39,860 nucleotides of DNA. Source: Phycisphaerales bacterium (GTDB taxonomy: Bacteria; Planctomycetota; Phycisphaerae; Phycisphaerales; UBA1924). The notes under the pieces are model-generated. The model was not told the DNA's origin. It did no database searches and was given only the letters and a program-made list of their open reading frames with translations. Each line of letters opens with the position of its first letter. The first letter of the stretch is position 1. A program made the translations under genes and the position numbers. This document shows, one piece after another, positions 8,611 to 17,975 of the stretch. The stretch lies in contig JAJDCZ010000057.1 of assembly GCA_029260555.1 (NCBI GenBank), forward strand, positions 1 to 39,860, read 5' to 3'.

Positions 8611-8755
8611 GCTCAGTGTACGGCATATGTCACTTCAAGATCGTATCCCAAGCAGGATTGGCCCGGGATCAATCCAACCCTAGCATCAACCCAGCCGTGG
8701 CCGACCGGTCGTCCACACCGCCAGTAAAGCTTCATTCCCAAGGAAAGTGCCTTTC

Positions 8756-9916
8756 ATGGGTGTACCTGTCAGCCAGATGTGGACCGTCGCTTCGTATGTG
8801 CTCGGCCAGAAGATCAAGCGTCACAAGCGATATCCACTCGTCCTGATGCTCGAACCCCTGTTCCGCTGCAATCTGGCTTGCGCGGGTTGTGGCAAGATCC
8901 AGTACCCCGCTCATATCCTCAAACGCAACCTCTCGCTTGACAAGTGTTTGCAGGCAGTTGACGAGTGCCCCGCACCCATGGTCTCCATCCCCGGCGGCGA
9001 GCCTCTGATGTACCCGCAGATCAAGGAACTCGTCTTAGAGCTCATCAAACGCAAAAAATATATCTACCTCTGCACCAACGCCTTGCTTCTCAAAGAGAAA
9101 CTCGAAGAAGGCATGTTCACACCCAGCAAATACCTCACCTTCAGCGTCCATCTTGATGGCCAACAGGAACACCATGACTTTGCAGTCTGCCGTGATGGAA
9201 CCTATGAAAAAGCCATCGCTGCCATCAAGCTGGCGGTCAATCAAGGCTTCCGCGTCACCACCAACACCACGCTCTTTGATAGTGCTGATCCCAATGCCGT
9301 CCGCGCGTTCTTCGATGACATGATGGATGTCGGTATCGAAGGAATGATGGTTTCGCCCGGCTATGCCTATCCCAAAGCACCCGATCAGCAGTCGTTCCTC
9401 GCTGAACGCCAAAATACCAACGAGCTGTTCGAGATGATCCTGTCAAACAGGAAAAAACGCTGGATTTTCAACCAGTCGCCTTTGTTTCTGGAATACCTCA
9501 TGGGCACCCGCCAGTATGAGTGTCTGCCCTGGGGCAATCCCACCTACAACATCTTCGGCTGGCAGAAACCCTGCTACCTCCTGCAAGATGGCTATGCCGA
9601 TTCGTTCAAGGAACTTATGGACGAAACCGACTGGAATCAGTACGGCAGAGCCAGTGGCAACCCCGCTTGCCAGCAGTGCATGGTCCATTGCGGGTACGAA
9701 CCCTCAGCTGTCGACCATACCTTTGCCAGCTTCGGCGGGCTTTGGGGCACGATCAAAGCAATGATCTTCAATACTTACACCAACCCCGCTGCTGCAACAC
9801 GACTCGATGCAGAAAAAGCCATACCGCATGGTCCAATGGTCCAGCTTGGCATCGCCATCGAAAACAAGCCTGAAAGTTCGACCGAAAACCAAGATGCAGG
9901 TGTCAAGATCGCATAG
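8756..9916 (+). CDS. hpnH: HpnH, hopanoid-associated radical SAM protein (adenosylhopane synthase)
   Basis: Joins 5'-deoxyadenosine to diploptene, giving adenosylhopane, the first step of extended hopanoid side chains. The radical SAM cluster motif is CNLACAGC (Cys38, Cys42, Cys45), followed by IPGGEPLMYPQ. Other HpnH-typical blocks are VSVHLDG-like FSVHLDG, ECLPWGNPTYNIFGWQKPCY and CQQCMVHCGYEPSAV, the last resembling the SPASM-like cysteine region. Length is 386 residues, normal. The frame also allows GTG at 8747, but GGAAA (8742-8746) lies 9 bases before the ATG at 8756, which fits better. No squalene-hopene cyclase or other hpn gene is in the window, so the gene is separated from its pathway or the cluster lies elsewhere. 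It stands 25 bases before addB, with no functional link apparent. Confidence 0.93.
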   Translation: MGVPVSQMWTVASYVLGQKIKRHKRYPLVLMLEPLFRCNLACAGCGKIQYPAHILKRNLSLDKCLQAVDECPAPMVSIPGGEPLMYPQIKELVLELIKRKKYIYLCTNALLLKEKLEEGMFTPSKYLTFSVHLDGQQEHHDFAVCRDGTYEKAIAAIKLAVNQGFRVTTNTTLFDSADPNAVRAFFDDMMDVGIEGMMVSPGYAYPKAPDQQSFLAERQNTNELFEMILSNRKKRWIFNQSPLFLEYLMGTRQYECLPWGNPTYNIFGWQKPCYLLQDGYADSFKELMDETDWNQYGRASGNPACQQCMVHCGYEPSAVDHTFASFGGLWGTIKAMIFNTYTNPAAATRLDAEKAIPHGPMVQLGIAIENKPESSTENQDAGVKIA

Positions 9917-9940
9917 CTCCCTGCAAGGATCTGCTATTGT

Positions 9941-12757
9941 TTGATCGTGAGCGATCAAAGCAACCTGTTTCCAAATGCTGCTGAGAATCTGAAAGATCAG
10001 CGTGTCTTTCTGGGCTGGGATCAGCCTTGTCTGCACGCGATTGCAGATGCTCTCATCAATATGGCACAACCTGGGGCACTGATTGACCTGTCAGATACAA
10101 CGATCGTGCTGCCTACGAGTCGAGCAGGTCGGCTGTTGATTCCTCTGTTACTTGATCGGGTCTCAGCACTGGGCAGGCCTTGCACACTCACACCCACTTC
10201 GTTTGTTTCAAGTCTTCCCCCCGCCCCCACTTCTCCTGCACATGTCAGCCTTGCCTCGTCCATGGCGTGCGAACTTGCATGGGAAAAGGTGCTTGAGGAG
10301 GCTGATGCGGACATCATCGACGCACTGGTTGGCAACGAAGTTGACCGGCCGGATCGACGCTGGTTGATCAACTCGGTGCAGACCCTTCACGAACAACTCA
10401 CGCTGGCGATGGTTGAACCCGAAGGCATCGTCGACATTGCACCGATCGGGTTCCAGGCTGAGGATGAACCTCGCTTTGAAGCATTTTCGCTCCTTCGTGC
10501 AAAATATTGCACAACTCTTGATCGGTGTGGTCTGGCAGATCCGGGGTTGGTACAAACCAGCGCCATTCGGGCGCTGGAGCCTGACAACTTCGGACGGGTT
10601 GTGCTGGCGGGTGTAGTTGAGATGTCGCCCATGGTGCGAAAAGTGGTTGATCAACTGGGCGGTTGCGTGCAGATTCTTGTCTGCGCCCCCAAGGCATATG
10701 CAACGCGCTTTGACAGATATGGATGTGTGCTCGACACAACCTGGTGTGATGAACCCGCCAATCTTAATGACCAGATGGTTCGAGTTGGCGATAGCCCCCA
10801 CGATCAGGCAATGCTCGCACTGCGTGCTTTGTCAGAGCTTGGCAAGACCAGAGCGGATGATGTTGCGATCGGGATTGCTGATGATCGTGTTGCACGAGAG
10901 CTTGCACTGATGGGGCCTGCTTCTGGCGTTGATCTCCGCAGGGCGGTTGGCCAGCGCGTGGGTGAGACCAATCCCTGGCAGCTGCTCTCATTGTTGACCG
11001 AGTTTGTGCAGGATAAAACGCCAGCGACACTCGCTGCCTTGAGTCGCCACCCGGACTTTGAACAATGGCTGACTCACAATGGTTGTGATGCTGCAGCAGC
11101 CATCTGCGAGCTTGATGATTTTCGCATGGATCGGCTGCCTCACTCGCTTAATGGCAGGTGGTATCAACACCAGGCTGATGTGCCTCTGTCTTGCTTGCGA
11201 GATCTGAGCAGCAATCTTGTGCATGAGCTGACAAAGCTCAAGTTGCAGACTGCTCGAACCTGGGCTGAACCAATCCGGCAACTGATGCACGCAATCTATG
11301 CCAACCGGGAGTTTGATGAACGCATACCGACGCAACACCGAACCGCAATTGCGTGTCGCGCCATCGGGCAAGCTATCGACGAACTAGGGCAGCTCCCCGA
11401 TGGATACGCTGAAATGTGCGGAGCACGGGGGCTTGAGCTTGTTCTTGAAGCCTGCAGAGGCACACCCATCGCAACAACGCCAGCTCGCGATGAAGTCGAA
11501 ATGCTTCAATGGCTTGATCTGGCGTTTGATCCTGCATCGAGCGTGATCGTGACGAGCCTGAACGAGGGGTTGTTGCCAGCACAGTCAAGCCCTGATCCGT
11601 TCCTGAGCGAATCACTGCGCCAGGATCTTGGGTTGATGACAGATCGGTCACAAGCTGCGCGCGATGCGTTCTGGCTTTGCCACATGGTGCATTCCAGAGC
11701 ATCATGTTGTCTGATTGCGGGTCGAAAAGATGCTGGTGGTCAGCCGTTGTTTCCGAGTCGACTGCTTTTGCGAGGCAAGGCTGAACTGATTGCCATCAGG
11801 CTGGAAACCTTCTTTGAGCGAACACCAGGTAATGTAGAACAACCCGTCGGACTGGGGCAGCCGGGCACCAGCGACAAGTTTAGTGTGCTCAGCTGCCTGC
11901 CAAGTGCCGAGACGCCCTTGAAAATAAGTGTGACAGCCTTTGGCAGCTATCTCAGATCCCCTCGCGAGTATCTGATGACCCGACTGCTCAAACTCAGCGA
12001 GATTGATGACGATGTGGTCGAACTTGGGCCGATGGCATTTGGCAACCTGTTACATAAAACGCTCGAACAGTTCGGCCTGTCTGATATCAAAGACTCGACA
12101 GACTCATCGCAAATCAAGGCTTACCTGTTCGAGCAGCTCGAAGATATCGCAAAATTGAACCTGAGCTCGCACCCCATGCCCGCAGTGGCGCTTCAACTAC
12201 TTATTGCAAAGTTGAGACTCGAATACTTTGCATGCTGGCAGGCAAGACGGCGAGCTGAGGGATGGCAGATTCAAAATGCGGAATGGCAACCAACCCATGG
12301 CGAACATGGTCCGGGGGTGCTCTTTGATGTCGATGATGAGCCGATTCTGCTGACAGGCAAAATCGACCGGATCGACAAGCACGAAAAAACCGGTGCATTC
12401 CAGATTCTTGATTACAAAACCGGCAACAAATATGAAAAGCCACAAAATAAACACATCTATAAAGGTGGCTGGATCAATCTTCAGCTGCCTTTGTACCGCC
12501 ATTTGGCGCAAGAAATCCTGCAGGGGCAGCCTTGTGAACTTGGGTTCATCCTGTTGAGCGCACAGGACACTGATAATCTGCTCGAGCTTGCAAGCTGGGA
12601 TGATGACATGCTCGATGAGGCTGATGCAACAGCCCGGTGGGTTGTAAGACAGATTCGCGAGGGCAACTTTGCAGAGTCCGGCGTCAAGCCTGCAGATAGA
12701 GGCGTGATGGAAGACCTGGTGACGCTTTGCATCGCGGAGGCTGAAGATGAAGCCTGA
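9941..12757 (+). CDS. addB: AddB-like nuclease/inactivated helicase subunit (PD-(D/E)XK)
   Basis: Second subunit of an AddAB-type helicase-nuclease that processes DNA double-strand ends for RecA. The N-terminus keeps only a degenerate nucleotide loop (VLPTSRAGRLLIPLLLDR), as in the short alphaproteobacterial AddB. The middle has the UvrD-like remnant VTSLNEGLLPAQSSPDPFL. The C-terminus carries the nuclease: GKIDRID (near residue 806), then ILDYKTG (near residue 823) and a conserved GGWINLQLPLYRHL helix. The four-cysteine iron-sulfur cluster of Bacillus AddB is missing, since only one Cys is present after the nuclease. 938 residues. Start is uncertain between TTG 9941 and GTG 9947; AAGGA at about 9924 suits the first. 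It overlaps addA by 11 bases. Confidence 0.87.
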   Translation: MIVSDQSNLFPNAAENLKDQRVFLGWDQPCLHAIADALINMAQPGALIDLSDTTIVLPTSRAGRLLIPLLLDRVSALGRPCTLTPTSFVSSLPPAPTSPAHVSLASSMACELAWEKVLEEADADIIDALVGNEVDRPDRRWLINSVQTLHEQLTLAMVEPEGIVDIAPIGFQAEDEPRFEAFSLLRAKYCTTLDRCGLADPGLVQTSAIRALEPDNFGRVVLAGVVEMSPMVRKVVDQLGGCVQILVCAPKAYATRFDRYGCVLDTTWCDEPANLNDQMVRVGDSPHDQAMLALRALSELGKTRADDVAIGIADDRVARELALMGPASGVDLRRAVGQRVGETNPWQLLSLLTEFVQDKTPATLAALSRHPDFEQWLTHNGCDAAAAICELDDFRMDRLPHSLNGRWYQHQADVPLSCLRDLSSNLVHELTKLKLQTARTWAEPIRQLMHAIYANREFDERIPTQHRTAIACRAIGQAIDELGQLPDGYAEMCGARGLELVLEACRGTPIATTPARDEVEMLQWLDLAFDPASSVIVTSLNEGLLPAQSSPDPFLSESLRQDLGLMTDRSQAARDAFWLCHMVHSRASCCLIAGRKDAGGQPLFPSRLLLRGKAELIAIRLETFFERTPGNVEQPVGLGQPGTSDKFSVLSCLPSAETPLKISVTAFGSYLRSPREYLMTRLLKLSEIDDDVVELGPMAFGNLLHKTLEQFGLSDIKDSTDSSQIKAYLFEQLEDIAKLNLSSHPMPAVALQLLIAKLRLEYFACWQARRRAEGWQIQNAEWQPTHGEHGPGVLFDVDDEPILLTGKIDRIDKHEKTGAFQILDYKTGNKYEKPQNKHIYKGGWINLQLPLYRHLAQEILQGQPCELGFILLSAQDTDNLLELASWDDDMLDEADATARWVVRQIREGNFAESGVKPADRGVMEDLVTLCIAEAEDEA

Positions 12758-15700
12758 GACAAAGTCACAAGATCGCCAGATGACAAGTCAGGTGGTGCTG
12801 GCTTCTGCAGGATCTGGCAAGACCTTTGCGCTGACCAATCGGTTCATCGAGCTGTTGGCACGAGGTGAAGAAGCGGGTTCGATCCTCGCTATGACTTTTA
12901 CAAAGAAGGCTGCGGGCGAGATCCTGGAACGCGTGCTCTTGCGTCTTGCACGCGCTGTGCGTGATCAAAAGGGCTTTGACGAGTTGCGTCAGCATGTAGA
13001 AATCGATCTGACACGGGCGAAGTGCCAGTCGATGCTGGCAGCGTTGATTGAGGACCTGCCCAAGCTGAGCGTTCAGACGATTGATTCGTTCTTTTCCAAA
13101 CTGGCCAAGGCGATGGCGACAGAACTCGGCCTGAGCAGCAACTGGGAAATCATCGAGCCAGAGATCGAACAGAGCTTGATGGTCGAAGCGGTTTCCATGC
13201 TGATCGAAAAAGACAAGAAAGCATCGCTTCTGGGAACATTGGCATTGAAACGATCAGGGCTGCCCAGTTCGTCGGTCATCGATGCCATCCAGTCAAAAGA
13301 TGCGTTGTATCAGGTGTATCTGGCCACGGTAGATCAGCCCGAGGTATGGGATCAGGTTCAGCCAACAACCAGAAAGTTGACAGATGACGAGTTTGCAAAG
13401 GCGATTGAAACGCTTGATGCTCTGACTTTCAACCCTGACACAAAATCTTTGAAACGGGTCAATGTTGCGCATGAGAAGGCCATCGGATTTCTACGCAATC
13501 GAGACTGGTCTTCCTTTCTGTCCAAAGGTTTTGCAGCCAACATCGTTTCAGGAAAGGCTGAGTATTACAAGAACGAAATCACACAATACATTGTAAAAGC
13601 CCACAGGCCTTTGATTGACCATGCCATAAACCGGCTTGTCGCTGCGCATCGGCACAAAACCCTTGCAACACTCCAGCTGCTCAACCAGTTGAGCGCACAC
13701 TACGAAACGATCAAACGCGAACAGGATCTGCTTTCGTTTGCAGATGTGCCAAGGCGGCTTCTTGAGTCTGGCTCGCATGGCAATGTCGAGCATCTGTATT
13801 ATCGACTTGATGGCCGGGTTCGGCATGTGCTGCTCGATGAGTTCCAAGACACCTCGATCAATCAGTTCCGATTGATCGAACCCATGATCGATGAGATTCT
13901 GGCCCATGGCGGACACGAGCGAACGGTTTTCTGTGTGGGAGATATCAAGCAATCGCTTTATGGCTGGCGCAATGCTGAACCCGCACTATTGGAAGGCCTG
14001 ACCACCCACTGGCCAGTGCTTGAGCCACAAACACTCAGCAAGAGCTATCGCTCCTCGTCGATCGTGATCGATGCAGTCAATCAGGTGTTTACTGATTTGG
14101 CACAGAATCCGGTACTGGCGTGTGAGCCTGCAGCAGCCCAGTGGCAGGAGGGGTTCACCAGACATGAAGCTCATCACACTGATTTGCCAGGCTTGGTTCG
14201 ACTGGTTGTCGCTGAGGAATACGATGAAGCTGATGATGATTGGCCCGTTGATGATCAGGGCGATCCGCTGAAAACGGAGATCGTTCGTGCGGTTAGAACA
14301 GCAACAGCCTGGCACAATCATAATCCAAAGGTAACCATTGGGATTCTTGTCAGGCAGAGCAAGTTCATCGGCCCGATTGTTGATCTTTTGGCAAAGGGTG
14401 GAACTCACGCCAGCCGAGAACGAGGCGAAGAACTCACAAATGTACCCATCGTCCGAGCTGCACTTGCAGCACTCCAACTGGCTGAACATCCACAAGACTC
14501 TGCAAGTGTGATGCGCGTGGCTCTCAGCCCACTTGGCCGCCTTCTTGAACTTGGAGTTCGTGAATCGTTCGAGCATGTCGCAGCAGTCGCCAGCAAACTG
14601 CGCTGGAAGATCAGCCAGGAAGGCATCGCTCCGGTTTTATGGAACTGGCTTGCCAGACTCAGCAGCCAAACCGACAGCCGAGGTATGGGACGGTTCGTGC
14701 AACTCATCGACCTGGCACACGACTTTGACAGCAAACCGCATGCTCGCATCAGCGAGTTTCTCACGATGGTGGACAATCGACCCATCGACGATCCCCAGCC
14801 TTGCGCCATCCGGGTAATGACAATCCATGGCTCAAAGGGGCTTGAGTTTGATGGTGTGATTCTGCCCGATCTGGGAAAACAATGGTCTATCAACAAAGAT
14901 TCCATACTGGTCGATCGACCAGCACCCTTTGCTGATATTGATCTTGTCACGCTCTACCCCAGCCTGGAGTTGCGAAAGATTCATGGAGGTTTACAGGATG
15001 TCTATCGCCGCACTTTGACGAAAAATGTCCGTGAGGAACTGTGTTGTTTGTATGTCGCAATGACCCGGGCTGCGTGCAGTCTGGAGATGATTGTGACCAC
15101 TGACCAGTTGAAAGTTCGCAAACGCAGTGCTGATCAACCGGAGTTTTTCAATGCTGCGGGTGTGCTGCGTGCGGGGTTTAAAATCGAAGATGATACCAAA
15201 GCGGGTCAGGTGCTATATGAAACGGGGAGTGCTGACTGGCTTGATCAGATTCCCGGTGGGCTGGCAGAGCTTGGTGAGGTTGAAAAACCATTGCCTCCTG
15301 TTCGGATCAAACTCTTAGAAGCAACGGGCTCATCAGTGCGGTGCCGTATGCAAACGCCTTCTGCAATGGGGCACGAAAAGCAGGTCAAAGCAGGGGCTTT
15401 CTTTGAATCGTTTTCGGCTGCACTCAAGCGAGGTTCGTTGCTTCATGCCTGGTTTGAAGCCATCCACTGGATGGATGATGGCCAACTTTCTGAAGACGAA
15501 CTGAATCGGATCGCAGCAGAGCTGGGCTGGTCACCAGCTGATCTTGGCGATCTTCGTCAGCAGTTTTATCAAGCTTTGAGTGCAAATAAAACTACAGGCG
15601 TATTGAGTCGATCCTGGTATCAAGCCAGGTGCAGCGAGGCAGATGAGTTCACGGTGTATCGTGAATGGCCGTTTGCTATACGGATTACCAGTGAGATTGA

Positions 15701-15968
15701 AGATGAGGGCGGTTTGATTGCGGGGCAGTTTGATCGACTGGTCGCTGCGTGCAAAGACGGCAGGCCGATCTTCGGCCATGTGATCGATTACAAGTCTGAT
15801 CGGATTGCCAGTGCTGCGGATCGTGATCGTGTCGTAGAACAATACAAAGGTCAGCTGCTTGCCTATCGCAATGCAGCCTGCTCGCTGCTTGCTTTGCCTG
15901 GTGAAGCTGTGGAGGTCGGCCTGTTCCTGATCGACACTGGCGAATATCTTATGGTTACAAACACCTGA
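12747..15968 (+). CDS. addA: AddA-like UvrD-family helicase-nuclease
   Basis: ATP-driven 3'-5' helicase with a nuclease tail, partner of addB. Motifs in order: Walker A LASAGSGKTFALT (residues 18-30), Ia AMTFTKKAAGE, Walker B LLDEFQDTS (about 361-369), GDIKQSLYGWR, SKSYRSS, motif V IMTIHGSKGLEFDG (about 690-703), VI LYVAMTRA (about 767), and the C-terminal PD-(D/E)XK nuclease GHVIDYKSDR (about 1012). Length 1073 residues is normal for AddA. GGAGG (12736-12740) lies 6 bases before ATG 12747, and the start overlaps the addB stop by 11 bases, implying coupled translation. A later ATG (12780) has no comparable ribosome site. RecB is an alternative name, but the pairing with a nuclease-bearing addB and the lack of recC/recD favour AddAB. 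Confidence 0.92.
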   Translation: MKPETKSQDRQMTSQVVLASAGSGKTFALTNRFIELLARGEEAGSILAMTFTKKAAGEILERVLLRLARAVRDQKGFDELRQHVEIDLTRAKCQSMLAALIEDLPKLSVQTIDSFFSKLAKAMATELGLSSNWEIIEPEIEQSLMVEAVSMLIEKDKKASLLGTLALKRSGLPSSSVIDAIQSKDALYQVYLATVDQPEVWDQVQPTTRKLTDDEFAKAIETLDALTFNPDTKSLKRVNVAHEKAIGFLRNRDWSSFLSKGFAANIVSGKAEYYKNEITQYIVKAHRPLIDHAINRLVAAHRHKTLATLQLLNQLSAHYETIKREQDLLSFADVPRRLLESGSHGNVEHLYYRLDGRVRHVLLDEFQDTSINQFRLIEPMIDEILAHGGHERTVFCVGDIKQSLYGWRNAEPALLEGLTTHWPVLEPQTLSKSYRSSSIVIDAVNQVFTDLAQNPVLACEPAAAQWQEGFTRHEAHHTDLPGLVRLVVAEEYDEADDDWPVDDQGDPLKTEIVRAVRTATAWHNHNPKVTIGILVRQSKFIGPIVDLLAKGGTHASRERGEELTNVPIVRAALAALQLAEHPQDSASVMRVALSPLGRLLELGVRESFEHVAAVASKLRWKISQEGIAPVLWNWLARLSSQTDSRGMGRFVQLIDLAHDFDSKPHARISEFLTMVDNRPIDDPQPCAIRVMTIHGSKGLEFDGVILPDLGKQWSINKDSILVDRPAPFADIDLVTLYPSLELRKIHGGLQDVYRRTLTKNVREELCCLYVAMTRAACSLEMIVTTDQLKVRKRSADQPEFFNAAGVLRAGFKIEDDTKAGQVLYETGSADWLDQIPGGLAELGEVEKPLPPVRIKLLEATGSSVRCRMQTPSAMGHEKQVKAGAFFESFSAALKRGSLLHAWFEAIHWMDDGQLSEDELNRIAAELGWSPADLGDLRQQFYQALSANKTTGVLSRSWYQARCSEADEFTVYREWPFAIRITSEIEDEGGLIAGQFDRLVAACKDGRPIFGHVIDYKSDRIASAADRDRVVEQYKGQLLAYRNAACSLLALPGEAVEVGLFLIDTGEYLMVTNT

Positions 15969-16064
15969 CAACCGCCTTGTTTTGTCGAATATAGCTGGAA
16001 CTTTCTGATTCTTATTGTAGTCAATGCCTGATTCTGGTATTTCCTATAGATAGAGGAGACGAAT

Positions 16065-16091
16065 ATGGTCTTTGAGTACATCAGTTTCTGA
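16065..16091 (+). CDS. possible 8-codon leader ORF before the VCBS protein
   Basis: ATG at 16065, with AGGAG 6 bases upstream, opens the short frame MVFEYISF and stops at 16091. The last base of its stop is the first base of the ATG at 16091 that is in frame with the VCBS protein. The stop/start junction sits in a perfect 7-bp hairpin (16078-16094). It could be a leader peptide or simply chance; there is no protein evidence. Confidence 0.25.
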   Translation: MVFEYISF

Positions 16092-16094
16092 TGT
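16078..16094 (+). promoter_or_regulatory. leader hairpin before the VCBS protein
   Basis: ACATCAG (16078-16084) and CTGATGT (16088-16094) are perfect complements around TTT. The stem covers the stop of the 8-codon leader frame and the ATG at 16091, so it could limit or time translation of the secreted protein. No poly-T follows, so it is not a terminator. Confidence 0.35.
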
Positions 16095-16126
16095 GCCTGT
16101 TGCAGAAGAGACTGGAGAATCGTGTC

Positions 16127-17869
16127 ATGATGAACCGCAAGCGGGGTTGTTATTCGTTGGTGTTTGTGAGTGGAGCACTTGCACTGGGTCATGTTGATCG
16201 GTGTCAAGCTCAGTTGTTGTTCTCGGAACAGGCGATTGCTGCGGGACTGTCAAGCGTCTGGGATACGCCCACGAACTACGGGATGTATGTAGAAATGCAA
16301 GGCGGGGCAACCGTTGGCGATTTCAACAATGACGGCTGGCCTGATTTGTTTGTGCTTTCAGGAGCTGGCAACTCGGGCGATCATCTTTTTATCAACAATC
16401 AGAACGGCACATTTACCGATCAGGCTGCGAGTTGGGGTGTCGACCGCTGGCATCACGGCTCGGGTGTCATCGCGGGGGATTACAACAATGATGGATGGGT
16501 TGATCTTTTCATAACAAGCCATGGCCCAGCCAGCGGGCAGGGCACACCTGGCTCGCACATCCTCTACAAAAACAACGGCGACAGCACCTTCACAGATGTC
16601 GCTGTACAAGCTGGTGTGAACTGGGCAAGCACCGCCATAGACGGATTCTCACCAGCGTTTGGAGATTATGATCTGGATGGTGATCTGGATCTGTTTACTA
16701 CAGCCTGGTCAAACCTGAATGATGGCAATCGACTCTTCCAGAACAATGGCGACGGCACCTTTACCGATGTCACACAGGCGATCGGTCTGGATACATCAGG
16801 AATTCGAGGCTTTGCACCTATCTTTGCGGACATGGATGGCGATCGCTATCCCGAACTTCTCATTGCGGGAGACTTTGGGACCAGTGCTTATTTCCAGAAC
16901 AACACAGACGGCACATTCACCCGGCTCTCGCGCCTGGCAACTGGCATCAACGAGGATTGCAATGCCATGGGCGCAACCGTTGCTGATATCAATGGCGATG
17001 GACTGCTGGACTGGTACATATCCAACATCTTCTGGAGTGGTGCTCCCGACGAGTGTGGCCAGACGCTTTACATCAATCAGGGCGGTCACACATTTGCCAA
17101 CACCGCATTGGCTGCGGGCGTGATTGATGGCGGCTGGGGATGGGGTACAGAGGCTCTGGATGTTGATAACGATGCCGATCTGGATCTTGTTCAAACCAAC
17201 GGCTGGAAGTTTTACCCCCCCACCGATTCCAGACTCTTTACAAACAACGGCGACGGCACTTTCACCGACACCGCTCAGGCATGCCTGTTTGCAGACACCG
17301 CCAGCGGCCGCTCACTTTTACATATGGATTATGACAAAGATGGTGATCTGGATATCGTGATCACAGTCAACAACTCCGACACGCCAGCGAACCTCCTTCT
17401 TTATCGCAATGACCTGAGCGGCCCCAATGCAAACTACATTCGTGTCAATCTCGACACCAGCGCACATCCATGCCTGGCACCATCTGGCATGGGCGCGTGG
17501 GTCCACATCACCGCAGGCGGAACAACGCAGCATCGGTATGTCGATGGCGGCCCTTCGTTTCTCGGCAGAGGCGAGCTCACCGAACATGTCGGACTGGGCA
17601 GCGCAACGATCGTTGATTCAATCCAGGTTGATTGGCCCAACGGCTCATCAACCGTGCTCACCAATGTCAATGCAAATCAGGAACTCACAATCGCCACACG
17701 CCATCCTGCAAACTTTGATGGCAATCGAGTGCTGGATGTGCTGGACTTTTTCGGTTTCGTGAGCGCCTTCGCACAGGGCGACATGCTCGCTGATCTCAAC
17801 AACGACCAGATTATCGATGTCATGGACTTTTTCCTGTTCGTGAATATGTTTGCAGCACCTTGCAACTGA
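16127..17869 (+). CDS. secreted VCBS/FG-GAP repeat protein with ASPIC/UnbV domain and C-terminal dockerin-like module
   Basis: An exported beta-propeller-like protein of about 580 residues. The N-terminus MMNRKRG plus a hydrophobic stretch ending near CQAQ looks like a signal peptide; GGAGA 8-9 bases before ATG 16127 supports this start, although the frame is open to ATG 16091. Seven calcium-binding repeats follow (DFNNDGWPDLFVL, DYNNDGWVDLFIT, DYDLDGDLDLFTT, DMDGDRYPELLIA, DINGDGLLDWYIS, DVDNDADLDLVQT, DYDKDGDLDIVIT). Next is an ASPIC/UnbV domain (GAWVHITAGGTTQHRYVDGG to VDWPNGSSTVL). The last 50 residues hold two EF-hand-like repeats (LDVLDFFGFVSAF and IDVMDFFLFVNMF) and a final Cys-Asn, the planctomycete dockerin-like module shared with the gene at 37.7-39.1 kb. 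Adhesion or surface display is likely; no ligand is known. Confidence 0.88.
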   Translation: MMNRKRGCYSLVFVSGALALGHVDRCQAQLLFSEQAIAAGLSSVWDTPTNYGMYVEMQGGATVGDFNNDGWPDLFVLSGAGNSGDHLFINNQNGTFTDQAASWGVDRWHHGSGVIAGDYNNDGWVDLFITSHGPASGQGTPGSHILYKNNGDSTFTDVAVQAGVNWASTAIDGFSPAFGDYDLDGDLDLFTTAWSNLNDGNRLFQNNGDGTFTDVTQAIGLDTSGIRGFAPIFADMDGDRYPELLIAGDFGTSAYFQNNTDGTFTRLSRLATGINEDCNAMGATVADINGDGLLDWYISNIFWSGAPDECGQTLYINQGGHTFANTALAAGVIDGGWGWGTEALDVDNDADLDLVQTNGWKFYPPTDSRLFTNNGDGTFTDTAQACLFADTASGRSLLHMDYDKDGDLDIVITVNNSDTPANLLLYRNDLSGPNANYIRVNLDTSAHPCLAPSGMGAWVHITAGGTTQHRYVDGGPSFLGRGELTEHVGLGSATIVDSIQVDWPNGSSTVLTNVNANQELTIATRHPANFDGNRVLDVLDFFGFVSAFAQGDMLADLNNDQIIDVMDFFLFVNMFAAPCN

Positions 17870-17918
17870 GCAAAAGCATGTGATCGTGTAACGCGATTGA
17901 GCATTTTTGATAAACAAG

Positions 17919-17953
17919 AAAAGCCCACCGACAACATGCCGATGGGCTTTTTT
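17919..17953. terminator. bidirectional intrinsic terminator between VCBS protein gene and gap
   Basis: AAAAGCCCACCG and the near-complementary CGATGGGCTTTT flank a short loop; T-tracts follow on the plus strand and, read in reverse, on the minus strand. It sits between two convergent genes and should stop both transcripts. Confidence 0.85.
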
Positions 17954-17975
17954 ATTTGTTTGAACTCTGACCGAC

